64,000 nt of DNA from NCBI GenBank assembly GCA_964405265.1, contig CAYONC010000001.1, positions 62,001 to 126,000 on the forward strand, given 5' to 3'. Positions 24,698-33,052 of the stretch are shown here, piece after piece (position 1 is the stretch's first letter; every line of letters begins with the position of its first letter). Source of the DNA: Eshraghiella sp964405265. GTDB taxonomy: Bacteria > Bacillota > Clostridia > Lachnospirales > Lachnospiraceae. The notes under the pieces are model-generated. The model was not told the DNA's origin and did no database searches. It saw nothing but the letters and a program-made list of their open reading frames with translations. The position numbers were made by a program, and so were the translations under genes.

Positions 24698-26146
24698 CTA
24701 TGCTTCATCCTTGAATGTCAGTTCTATACTTTCTTTAGGTATAATCACACTGACATAGTCGTCTTCATTCCACAGATATTCATCATGCAAATGAATATCC
24801 TCTTCATTACGTGTTCTGACCACATAATGATAATGATCACCCTTGTATATAAGTGAAATAATGTTTCCGCATGTTCCGCCTGCTTCCGTATCGTCACTCA
24901 TTCTTGCTGCCGTTACCGGAACATTTACGTTAACAGCTGTTCCGTCCGTATAAATCTCATTTCCCTCTTCGTCCACAAGACAGCCTTCTTCATTGATTTC
25001 CGACCCCGGATATAGTTTTACTATATCACAATCAAATTCTCCGTCAGCAAATCTGACTCTGTAATCCTTCGTAAGTTCTCCGTCAAACATATTAATGTTC
25101 GTCTCTGCCGGAATGACATGAATTCCGTCCGGCTCGATATTCATGCCTATTGTGCTTCCGACCGTGGCGTTTCTGGTACTCTGAATTACTATTTCGTTAG
25201 GGCCTGCTTCAACTATAATTTCATAATGCATACCCTTGAAAATAACTGATGTAACAACTCCCGTTATGTTGCCCGACTCTGCATCAGTCATAATAATATC
25301 TTCCGGTCTGATGACTGCGTCTACCTTCGTTCCGGCAGGAATATCGTCCAGACACTCAAATTCCGCTCCACAGAATTTTACTTTTCTGCGTGACGTCATC
25401 TTTCCGGTAAATATGTTGCTTTCTCCGATAAAATCGGCAACAAATACATTATTCGGTTCGTTATATATTTCCTCAGGCGTTCCGACCTGCTGTATCATGC
25501 CGTCTGACATTACCACAACCTTGTCAGACATGGTAAGAGCCTCTTCCTGGTCATGAGTAACATATATGAACGTAATTCCAAGCTCTTTATGCATGGCTTT
25601 AAGTTCCAACTGCATTTCCTTACGCATTTTAAGATCAAGTGCTCCTAACGGTTCATCAAGAAGAAGTATCTCCGGTTCATTCACAATCGCCCTTGCAATG
25701 GCAATTCTCTGCTGCTGTCCGCCCGACAGCGTATTAATACTTCTCTTTTCAAAACCTTCAAGGTCCACCACCTCAAGTGCGTGCTTTACCTTAGCCGCTA
25801 TTTCCTTTCGGGTATACTTATTCTGCAGCTTCAGTCCGAAAGCTATATTATCAAAAATATTCAGGTGCGGAAAAAGGGCATATCTCTGAAATACCGTGTT
25901 GATGGGACGTCTGTTGGGAGGCATTCTGCTTATATCCTCGCCGTTAAGAAGTATGCTTCCCTCCGTAGGCATTTCAAATCCTGCTATCATGCGTAGTGTT
26001 GTAGTCTTACCACATCCCGACGGTCCCAAAAACGTGACAAATTCTCCTTTTTTAATTTCCAAATTAAAATCTTCAACGGCTACATATCCGTCTTCAAAAC
26101 ATTTTTTTATTCCTCTTAATTCGATAATGTTCTCCGATGTACTCAT
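24698..26146 (-). CDS. potA: Polyamine ABC transporter ATPase with two TOBE-like domains
   Basis: 482 residues, about 110 longer than common PotA. The ATPase part is complete: Walker A GPSGCGKTT, signature NTLSGGQQQRIAIARAI, Walker B LLLDEPLGALD, and H-loop YVTHDQEEAL. The tail has one TOBE-like module near residues 270-340 (GVVTSVIFKGMHYEIIV) and a second resembling it at 410-480 (NIISLIYKGDHYHYVV), with an acidic linker between. The second module may be a regulatory site. First gene of potABCD; a promoter with an inverted repeat lies upstream. Confidence 0.93.
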   Translation of the reverse strand: MSTSENIIELRGIKKCFEDGYVAVEDFNLEIKKGEFVTFLGPSGCGKTTTLRMIAGFEMPTEGSILLNGEDISRMPPNRRPINTVFQRYALFPHLNIFDNIAFGLKLQNKYTRKEIAAKVKHALEVVDLEGFEKRSINTLSGGQQQRIAIARAIVNEPEILLLDEPLGALDLKMRKEMQLELKAMHKELGITFIYVTHDQEEALTMSDKVVVMSDGMIQQVGTPEEIYNEPNNVFVADFIGESNIFTGKMTSRRKVKFCGAEFECLDDIPAGTKVDAVIRPEDIIMTDAESGNITGVVTSVIFKGMHYEIIVEAGPNEIVIQSTRNATVGSTIGMNIEPDGIHVIPAETNINMFDGELTKDYRVRFADGEFDCDIVKLYPGSEINEEGCLVDEEGNEIYTDGTAVNVNVPVTAARMSDDTEAGGTCGNIISLIYKGDHYHYVVRTRNEEDIHLHDEYLWNEDDYVSVIIPKESIELTFKDEA

Positions 26147-26175
26147 CTCTACCGTATCTCCAATCCTAATCAGTT

Positions 26176-26202
26176 ATGATAGAAAAAAACAGAGTATGTC
26201 AA
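26176..26202 (-). promoter_or_regulatory. Candidate promoter for potABCD
   Basis: Minus strand TTGACA and TATCAT with a short 15-base spacer. The spacer contains one arm of an inverted repeat (26189-26230). The off-length spacer suggests an activator-dependent or weak promoter. Confidence 0.45.
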
Positions 26203-26230
26203 GTTGCTTTTCGTTCCCTGACTACTCTGT
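26189..26230. repeat. Inverted and direct repeats upstream of potA
   Basis: ACAGAGTA (26189-26196) and TACTCTGT (26223-26230) are perfect 8-bp arms around 26 bases that contain the -35 box. TTCGTTCC also occurs twice (26210-26217 and 26233-26240). These could form an operator or, less likely, be remnants of the murA terminator region. Confidence 0.45.
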
Positions 26231-26282
26231 CCTTCGTTCCTGGCTGTAAATATTTTACTTGGCTGCAATTTTCAAAAATATT

Positions 26283-27575
26283 CTACGAAACAGAAAATTC
26301 AAACTTTCTTATGTCCTTCTCGCATTCCGCCTTAATGATATCTGCTCCGAGACCCCTTAATTTTTCTTCAAAATCTTCATATCCGCGCTCTATATATTTT
26401 ATATCATCAACATATGTGAAACCTTCGGATATAAGCCCTCCTATTACGAGTGCCGCACCCGCCCTTAAATCCGGTGCTGCCACCTGTGCTCCGGTAAGCC
26501 GGCTTCCGCCGCTGATAATCGCCGTATTGCCTTCTACCTTAATGGCTGCTCCCATTCTTGCTAATTCATCAACGTACTTAAATCTGTTTTCCCATATGCT
26601 TTCGGTAACTATACTCGTTCCTTCACAGCATGTAAGCAGTACCGTCATCTGCGGCTGCATATCTGTTGGAAATCCCGGGTACGGAAGAGTCTTGATATTG
26701 GTATGACACAGTCTGTCAGAACCTATTACCCTCACTGCTTCATCATATTCTTCCACGCGGCATCCTATTTCTTCAAGCTTGGCAGAAACTGCCTCAAGAT
26801 GCTTAGGGATAACATTATTAATAAGGACATTGCCGCCCGTTACTGCTGCCGCAACCATAAATGTACCCGCTTCTATCTGATCCGGTATTATGGAATATGT
26901 TGTTCCGTGCAGTCTGTCCACGCCCTTTATTCTTATAACGTCAGTACCTGCACCCTTAATGTTGGCTCCCATTGAATTAAGAAAGTTCGCCACATCAACA
27001 ACATGTGGTTCCTTAGCCGCATTCTCTATTATGGTATTGCCTTCCGCCATGCATGCGGCAAGCATCACGTTAATTGTTGCACCTACCGTAACAACATCCA
27101 TATATATATGACTGCCTGACAGATTATCCGTTTCCGCACAAATCATGCCATGCTCTATTTCCACGCAGGCACCCAGAGCCTTGAATCCTTTAATATGCTG
27201 GTCTATCGGTCTGCTTCCGATATTACATCCTCCCGGAAGAGCCACACAGGCATTTCCTTTCTTGCCCAAAAGTGCTCCAAGCAGATAATATGACGCTCTT
27301 ATTTTTTTAATATATTCATAATCAACCGTTGTTGAGTAAATCGTGCTGCCGTTAATCTTATATGTGTGCTTATCAACCCGTTCGACGACTGCTCCGATGT
27401 CTTTTATGGCATCCAGAACAATCCTTGTATCCCTGACATCAGGGACATTTTCCACGGTAACGGTCTCATCTGCCATAATTGCCGCCGCAAGAATTGCAAG
27501 TGCCGCATTCTTGGCACCGCTTATCATAACCTCGCCGCTGAGACGGTTACCTCCTCTGATAACATACTGTTCCAT
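26283..27575 (-). CDS. murA: UDP-N-acetylglucosamine 1-carboxyvinyltransferase
   Basis: 430 residues. First committed step of peptidoglycan synthesis, transferring enolpyruvate from PEP to UDP-GlcNAc in the cytosol. N-terminal SGAKNAALAILAAAI holds the substrate lysine, and GGCNIGSRPIDQHIKGFKAL holds the reactive cysteine that fosfomycin alkylates, so the enzyme should be sensitive to that drug class. GAGG precedes the ATG. Own promoter at 27621-27648. Confidence 0.95.
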   Translation of the reverse strand: MEQYVIRGGNRLSGEVMISGAKNAALAILAAAIMADETVTVENVPDVRDTRIVLDAIKDIGAVVERVDKHTYKINGSTIYSTTVDYEYIKKIRASYYLLGALLGKKGNACVALPGGCNIGSRPIDQHIKGFKALGACVEIEHGMICAETDNLSGSHIYMDVVTVGATINVMLAACMAEGNTIIENAAKEPHVVDVANFLNSMGANIKGAGTDVIRIKGVDRLHGTTYSIIPDQIEAGTFMVAAAVTGGNVLINNVIPKHLEAVSAKLEEIGCRVEEYDEAVRVIGSDRLCHTNIKTLPYPGFPTDMQPQMTVLLTCCEGTSIVTESIWENRFKYVDELARMGAAIKVEGNTAIISGGSRLTGAQVAAPDLRAGAALVIGGLISEGFTYVDDIKYIERGYEDFEEKLRGLGADIIKAECEKDIRKFEFSVS

Positions 27576-27620
27576 ATTGCACCTCTATATATTGCGTATC
27601 TGATAATGACACGTTTATAT

Positions 27621-27648
27621 ATTATAGCATAAATTACCCTTTTGTAAA
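27621..27648 (-). promoter_or_regulatory. Sigma-A promoter for murA
   Basis: Minus strand TTTACA and a perfect TATAAT with a 16-base spacer, about 45 bases before the ATG. Confidence 0.65.
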
Positions 27649-27677
27649 CCAATTTTTATTGCATATTGCAGTCATTT

Positions 27678-28856
27678 TCAGATTTTACCCTTTATATATT
27701 CAATGGCAGCCTCCATTTGCGTGTCCCTGCCCTCAGTACGTGCAAGTTCCGTATCAAAATCAGCTTCGATGTCTGGCTCTATTCCTACTCCGTGTATATC
27801 ATTACCATTCGGCGTAAAATAATGACATATCGTAAATTTCAGTCCCGAACCGTCTGAAAGCATACGCATGGTCTGCACAATTCCCTTGCCATAGGTTGTT
27901 TTGCCAATCGTAACGGCATATCCGCGATCCTTCATTGCTCCCGCAAATACCTCTGATGCACTTGCACTGTTTTCATCCGTCAGAATCGCACACGGAACAT
28001 TAAGCACTGCCGTATCATCCGTAGAACAGTACTCCTGCCTGTTACCTTTTTTATCTTCTTCATACATAATAAGACCTTCCGGCATGAGATAATCAGAAAT
28101 TGCGAGAACGCTTGTGAGCTTGCCTCCCGGATTACTTCTCACATCTATAATGAGACCCTTCATGCCCTCAAGATTTAAATCATCCATTGCCGCTTTAAAC
28201 TCTTCTGCCGCATGATCCGTAAACTGTGAAATCTGTATATATCCTATGTAATCATCCGACATTCCGTAGCTTACCATGCTTGTCGTAATATATCTTCTGG
28301 TAAGGGTAAATTTTATGGTTTCCCCATCCCTCAGGACGTTTATGGTAACATTTGTGCCGTTTTCTCCGCGTATAAGCTCCATTCCCTCAGACGCTGTTTT
28401 TTCGGAAGGTATTTTTACGCCTTCGATTTCTGTAATGATGTCTCCGTCTTTTATTCCGTTTTCATATGCCGGACCATCCTCCAATACTTCGGATACAAGT
28501 ATTCCTCCAGTCTCTTCATCTTCCTTAACCATTACGCCTATTCCGCATATATTGCCCTCTGATGAATTAACCGCTGCTATAAGCTCATCTGCCGTATAAT
28601 ACTCAGAATATACATCTCCAAGCGAATTCATCAGGCCTTTTAAAAGACCCGTTTCAATATCTTCATCCGTATAATCAAAGAGATATTCGTCATCTATCAG
28701 TTCCAGCACCGTATTAATTTTACGCACTGTATCTGCCGGAAGATTTACCTTATTTACCTTATAGTACGTCCCGAAAAAAAAGGCTGCTATCGCCACCGGA
28801 ATAATTGTCACGATAATTCCCGTAATCAGTCCGCTTCTGTATATTTTTTTTTCCAT
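27678..28856 (-). CDS. S41 family carboxy-terminal processing protease
   Basis: 392 residues. N-terminal membrane anchor (about 9-30), PDZ domain (about 95-180, EDGPAYENGIKDGDIITEIE) and S41 core. Catalytic serine is in TDENSASASEVF and the lysine in GKTTYGKGIVQT. It would cut substrates outside the membrane; in CtpA/CtpB families these include wall hydrolases or sporulation factors. It lies downstream of ftsE-ftsX-M23 hydrolase on one strand, which suggests control of that hydrolase, though this is inference. Confidence 0.9.
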   Translation of the reverse strand: MEKKIYRSGLITGIIVTIIPVAIAAFFFGTYYKVNKVNLPADTVRKINTVLELIDDEYLFDYTDEDIETGLLKGLMNSLGDVYSEYYTADELIAAVNSSEGNICGIGVMVKEDEETGGILVSEVLEDGPAYENGIKDGDIITEIEGVKIPSEKTASEGMELIRGENGTNVTINVLRDGETIKFTLTRRYITTSMVSYGMSDDYIGYIQISQFTDHAAEEFKAAMDDLNLEGMKGLIIDVRSNPGGKLTSVLAISDYLMPEGLIMYEEDKKGNRQEYCSTDDTAVLNVPCAILTDENSASASEVFAGAMKDRGYAVTIGKTTYGKGIVQTMRMLSDGSGLKFTICHYFTPNGNDIHGVGIEPDIEADFDTELARTEGRDTQMEAAIEYIKGKI

Positions 28857-28885
28857 TTTAAGCTCCTGTCCTGTAATTTAATCAG

Positions 28886-28905
28886 CCCCCGGATTACTCC
28901 GGGGG
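28886..28905 (-). other. GC-rich hairpin between the M23 gene and the S41 protease gene
   Basis: CCCCCGGA and TCCGGGGG form a perfect eight-pair stem with a four-base loop. A palindrome GGTAATATTACC lies directly beside it (28906-28917). No U-tract follows, so it is not a standard terminator; it may be an mRNA processing or stabilising element within one unit. Confidence 0.55.
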
Positions 28906-28919
28906 GTAATATTACCACA

Positions 28920-30251
28920 TCAATATGTAGGAATTGTTATATAATCTCTCGGATTTACACTTTCACCCTTGATAAAAATACTAAAATGCAAATGTGCTCC
29001 GGTACTGTAACCGGTACTTCCCACATATCCGATAACCTGTCCTGCCGTCACGTACTGACCTGCAGTAACTGCAAGTGCCGAGCAGTGTGCATACAGGGTT
29101 GAAACACCTACTCCGTGATCTATCCTGACATAATATCCGTATCCGGTTGAAGAATTGGAGGTATCCGCTATTGCAACCGTACCTGAATATGCTGCTATAA
29201 TCGGTTTCCCGTATATTCCCCAGTTTGAAATATCCATTCCGTCATGTGCCTTTGTAACGCCTAATATCGGATGAACTCTTGAAGGACTCCATTCCGACGT
29301 AATTCTGTTATATCCCGGAATTGGCCAGGTAAATCCGCCGTTAAGTCCTATTGCTTCGAGGGTTTTCTCTGCTTCCGTGTCGGCATTTCCGCCATTAGCT
29401 TCTGCCCGCTTCTGTTCCTCTTCCCATGCTTTTCTTGCTGCTTCAAGAACTGCCTCCTGCTCTTTCAGTGCCTGCTCGGCTGCAGCAATTTTATCCTGCT
29501 GTGATAACTGCTGGTTCTCCATCGATGTGAGGTAATTTGTTTTTTCATTAATAATAACATCAATGTAGCTGTATTGCGCCTCAAGCTCGGCTTTAAGAAC
29601 AAGCATCTCATTCTGACTGTCTTCAAGTGCTTTTCTCTCGTTCTGAAGTGCTTTTTTCTGGTTGCCGAGTGTCTCAAGTATGAGATTAATATTATCCTTG
29701 GTCTCAGACAGCTCCTGCATTTTCTTTCTGTCGTACTCCGTTATACTGTTAAAGTACTCCGTTTTGCCTAAAAGGTCCGACATATCATCAGAGTCAAATA
29801 TCATGTCAAGAAATGTCTCGCTGCCATTCTCATACATATACTGGATTCTGAGCTTCATTGCCTCATACTGTCTGCTTTCATCCTTTTTTATCTCGGCAAG
29901 ATAATCCTCCTGAGCTGTGATTTCTTCCTCTTTCAGATTGATTTCAACAATCTTGGCTTCTATTTCCGCCTGCTTTCCGTCAATTGATGACTGACACTGC
30001 AAAAGACTCGCCGTATAGGCATCCAGCTTCTGATCCAGTTCAAGTATATAAGACTTCGTATCCGTAATGCTTGATGCGATGTTCTGAAGTTCATTTTTGA
30101 GATTTGCTATTTCCTGTTTTGTACTGTCAACCTGGCTCTGGGCGTTGTCAACATCCGACTGGTCTGCCCTGATTTCCGTCAGCGCATCCGTCATGCATAA
30201 AAGCAAGACAATCACCGCCGTTATTATTGAAAAAATTCTGCTCTTCTTCAT
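28920..30251 (-). CDS. Coiled-coil M23 peptidoglycan hydrolase (EnvC/PcsB-like)
   Basis: 443 residues. Signal peptide (about 1-28), long coiled coil (about 32-285, many heptads rich in Glu, Lys and Gln) and LytM/M23 domain (about 325-443) with KAHDGMDISNWG and GAHLHFSIF for the zinc site. This architecture is that of hydrolases or activators that are pulled open by FtsEX at the division site. ftsX lies 11 bases upstream and ftsE before it, which strongly supports that role. Active or only an activator: both zinc motifs are present, so likely active. Confidence 0.9.
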   Translation of the reverse strand: MKKSRIFSIITAVIVLLLCMTDALTEIRADQSDVDNAQSQVDSTKQEIANLKNELQNIASSITDTKSYILELDQKLDAYTASLLQCQSSIDGKQAEIEAKIVEINLKEEEITAQEDYLAEIKKDESRQYEAMKLRIQYMYENGSETFLDMIFDSDDMSDLLGKTEYFNSITEYDRKKMQELSETKDNINLILETLGNQKKALQNERKALEDSQNEMLVLKAELEAQYSYIDVIINEKTNYLTSMENQQLSQQDKIAAAEQALKEQEAVLEAARKAWEEEQKRAEANGGNADTEAEKTLEAIGLNGGFTWPIPGYNRITSEWSPSRVHPILGVTKAHDGMDISNWGIYGKPIIAAYSGTVAIADTSNSSTGYGYYVRIDHGVGVSTLYAHCSALAVTAGQYVTAGQVIGYVGSTGYSTGAHLHFSIFIKGESVNPRDYITIPTY

Positions 30252-30262
30252 GCTAAACCTCT

Positions 30263-31174
30263 TTACGCTTTTAAGTGCTTTCCTACCGACATAATACTTC
30301 CTACAAGTCCGAGTCCCAGTCCGAGTATAAGTGCCGCAGGGATGAATACACCGTTTATTTCACCTGCAGGCTGAAATGTAAGAAGCCTGTCCAGTATTGA
30401 AAAATTGTTCATTATATATGTCACAAGCTTTTCATAAGCAAAATACACAATCAATATCGGTATTACTGCTCCGACAACACCGATAACCATGCCTTCCACG
30501 ATAAACGGTGCACGTATAAATCCGTTTTTGGCTCCGAGCAGCCTCATTATGCTGATTTCTTCATCCCTTACGGATATACCTATGGATATTGTATTGTTGA
30601 TAAGGAACAGTGCTATGGCAAAAAGCACTGCAAAAACGGCTATGGATACAACCTTAACCAGTGTGTTCATTTCATCAAGTCCGGTTGCTGCCGATTCAGA
30701 CGTATTAACCTGTCTGACTCCGTCAATAATCTTTATCTGTTCCACAAGCCTGCTCTGTATGCCCGCCTCGTTGTAATATATCTCATATGATGCGGAATTA
30801 GCTAAAGGATTATCATCTTCAAATCCATCTGCCAAATCCCTGTATTCATCTCCAAAATATTTTTCCTTATATTCTTCCCATGCTTCTTCCTTGGTTGTGT
30901 AATGAATATAAGTAACACCGTCAAACTCTTTTATCGTATTGCCTATTGATTCAATTCTCTCATCCGTTATGCCATAGTCAAAAAATATTTTTATACACAG
31001 GTTGTCCGACATATTGCTTACCATGTATCCCACATTAGAGCTTATGGCATAGAAAAGTCCGAGTATAAAAATACATAATGAGATCGTGGCCACCGATGCT
31101 ATTGAAAAAATACGGTTTCTTCCAATATTCTTAATTCCCTGTAAAAAGCAGTATCCTATTGATTTAAACTTCAT
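30263..31174 (-). CDS. ftsX: Cell-division ABC protein FtsX
   Basis: 303 residues. Four membrane segments (one near 20-45, three after residue 170) with a large outer loop (about 50-165) that binds the hydrolase. SIRDEEISIMRLLGA-like segment (here VRDEEISIMRLLGA) is typical of FtsX. It overlaps the end of ftsE by 11 bases. Confidence 0.93.
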   Translation of the reverse strand: MKFKSIGYCFLQGIKNIGRNRIFSIASVATISLCIFILGLFYAISSNVGYMVSNMSDNLCIKIFFDYGITDERIESIGNTIKEFDGVTYIHYTTKEEAWEEYKEKYFGDEYRDLADGFEDDNPLANSASYEIYYNEAGIQSRLVEQIKIIDGVRQVNTSESAATGLDEMNTLVKVVSIAVFAVLFAIALFLINNTISIGISVRDEEISIMRLLGAKNGFIRAPFIVEGMVIGVVGAVIPILIVYFAYEKLVTYIMNNFSILDRLLTFQPAGEINGVFIPAALILGLGLGLVGSIMSVGKHLKA

Positions 31175-31850
31175 ATATCATACCGCCTTCCTCAACGTCA
31201 TGGGTAACCATGCCGTCGTTAATCCTTATGGTTCTTCTGTTCATGCTGCGCACTATATCCATATTATGGGTAACAACAATAACCGTTGTTCCTCTCTCGT
31301 TAGCCTCCTCAAGCAGCTTCATTATCTCCCATGAATTATTTTCATCAAGATTTCCCGTCGGCTCGTCAGCAAGAAGTATTGCCGGTTCATTAACAAGAGC
31401 CCTTGCAATTGCCACTCTCTGCTGTTCACCGCCTGACAGCTGTCCCGGATTAGTCTTAATCTTATCAGTCAGCCCCACAAGTGCAAGCTTGGATAAAACC
31501 CTTGACCTTATTCTTCTGTCCGGTGCCTCTATTGCTTTCTGTGCAAAAGCGACATTTTCATAAACATTCCTGTCTCCAAGAAGTCTGAAATCCTGAAAAA
31601 CCACACCTATATCCCTTCTGATAAGCGGAAGGTTACGTCTCTTAACTTTTGAAATGTCCTTTCCATTTACAATAATGGTTCCGGATGTCGGCTCAAGCTC
31701 TTTAAGAAGAAGTCTTATAAGCGTGGATTTACCTGAACCGCTTGTTCCGACTATAAATACAAATTCGCCCTTATCTATGTGAATGGTTACATCATTCAAT
31801 GCGGGAACACCCGTTGAATATGTTTTGGAAACGTTCTTCAAATCAATCAT
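31164..31850 (-). CDS. ftsE: Cell-division ATP-binding protein FtsE
   Basis: 228 residues. Complete ATPase: Walker A GTSGSGKST, signature QLSGGEQQRVAIARAL, Walker B ILLADEPTGNLD and VTHN switch. With FtsX it couples ATP use to opening of the extracellular hydrolase encoded two genes downstream. AGAAGGA precedes the ATG. Confidence 0.95.
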   Translation of the reverse strand: MIDLKNVSKTYSTGVPALNDVTIHIDKGEFVFIVGTSGSGKSTLIRLLLKELEPTSGTIIVNGKDISKVKRRNLPLIRRDIGVVFQDFRLLGDRNVYENVAFAQKAIEAPDRRIRSRVLSKLALVGLTDKIKTNPGQLSGGEQQRVAIARALVNEPAILLADEPTGNLDENNSWEIMKLLEEANERGTTVIVVTHNMDIVRSMNRRTIRINDGMVTHDVEEGGMIYEV

Positions 31851-31901
31851 GATATTTTGTCCTTCTATTATTGTATGCAGAAATTATATCCGATTTGCGT
31901 A

Positions 31902-32990
31902 TTAATAATCAATGCTTTCCATATATTTCATATATTTAACAACCATGAGGGCAATTTTAAATGTAATTGCATCTTCAAAAACACGCAGATCAAGTCCCGT
32001 TGTCTTCTGTATCTTGTCAAGTCTGTACACAAGCGTATTTCTGTGTATGAAGAGCTGCCTTGAGGTTTCAGAAACGTTAAGGCTGTTCTCCATAAACTTG
32101 TTGATGGTCGTAATGGTCTCGTCATCAAAGTCATCCGGAGATTTTGTACCGAATATTTCCTTGATAAACATCTTGCATAACGGCATCGGAAGCTGATATA
32201 TAAGCCTTCCTATTCCAAGATCACTGTATGAAATAACATACCTGTTACTGTAAAAAATTCTGCCGACATCAAGAGCCATTTTAGCTTCTTTATATGACTT
32301 GGACACTTCCTTGAGCGAGCTGACAATCGTTCCGTATGCAACCCTTACCTTACTCATCGCCTCCGCATTGAGTGTGTCAAGCACCACATACGCCGTCTGT
32401 TCAATTTCCTTATATGTAATATCTTCTTTAACTTCTTTGACAATTATAATATTTTTCTCATCAACCGCCGTAATAAAATCCTTCGTCTTGGTTGCAAAGA
32501 GGGTTCTGACAGTCTCAAGGGCATTATTGTCCTTCTCAAGCTTGGTTTCCACTATATATACAATTCTTCTCACTTCCGAATCAATATGCAGCTTCTTCGC
32601 TCTGTTGTATATATCCACCAGAAGGAGATTATCCAGAAGAAGATTCTTAATAAAATTATCCTTATCAAACCGTTCCTTATATGCTATAAGAAGGTTCTGT
32701 ATCTGAAAAGCCGCCAGCTTCCCAATCATGTATACATCATCACTTCCGCCTTTTACAATGAGCACATACTCCAGCTGACTGTCATCATATACCTTAAAAA
32801 ACTGCTGCCCCGATATTACCTGACTGTCGGCAGGCGACTTCACGAAGGATATAACCGTATCTTCATATTCCTTCGCTTCAGGAAATGTTGATGCAAGCAT
32901 TCTTCCATCCGTATCCATCACACTGAGATCAATACGCGTAATAGCTTTAAGCCCTTCTATTGTATTCTGAAGTATCTGGTTTGAAATCAT
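31902..32990 (-). CDS. PucR/CdaR-like transcriptional regulator
   Basis: 362 residues from ATG 32990 (AAAGGAG upstream); an upstream open frame of 17 codons lacks a binding site. N-terminal sugar-diacid-recognition-like domain (QNTIEGLKAITRIDLSVMDT), a GGDEF-like middle region common in CdaR, and C-terminal PucR helix-turn-helix: NVSETSRQLFIHRNTLVYRL with DKIQKTTGLDLR following. The ligand and targets are unknown. It sits between ftsE and an ABC exporter pair, all on the minus strand, with 51 bases to ftsE. Confidence 0.85.
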   Translation of the reverse strand: MISNQILQNTIEGLKAITRIDLSVMDTDGRMLASTFPEAKEYEDTVISFVKSPADSQVISGQQFFKVYDDSQLEYVLIVKGGSDDVYMIGKLAAFQIQNLLIAYKERFDKDNFIKNLLLDNLLLVDIYNRAKKLHIDSEVRRIVYIVETKLEKDNNALETVRTLFATKTKDFITAVDEKNIIIVKEVKEDITYKEIEQTAYVVLDTLNAEAMSKVRVAYGTIVSSLKEVSKSYKEAKMALDVGRIFYSNRYVISYSDLGIGRLIYQLPMPLCKMFIKEIFGTKSPDDFDDETITTINKFMENSLNVSETSRQLFIHRNTLVYRLDKIQKTTGLDLRVFEDAITFKIALMVVKYMKYMESIDY

Positions 32991-33052
32991 GTTAATCTCC
33001 TTTGCAACTATAAAATCTGCACAATTATAATAATAAAACAAATCTTGTTAAA

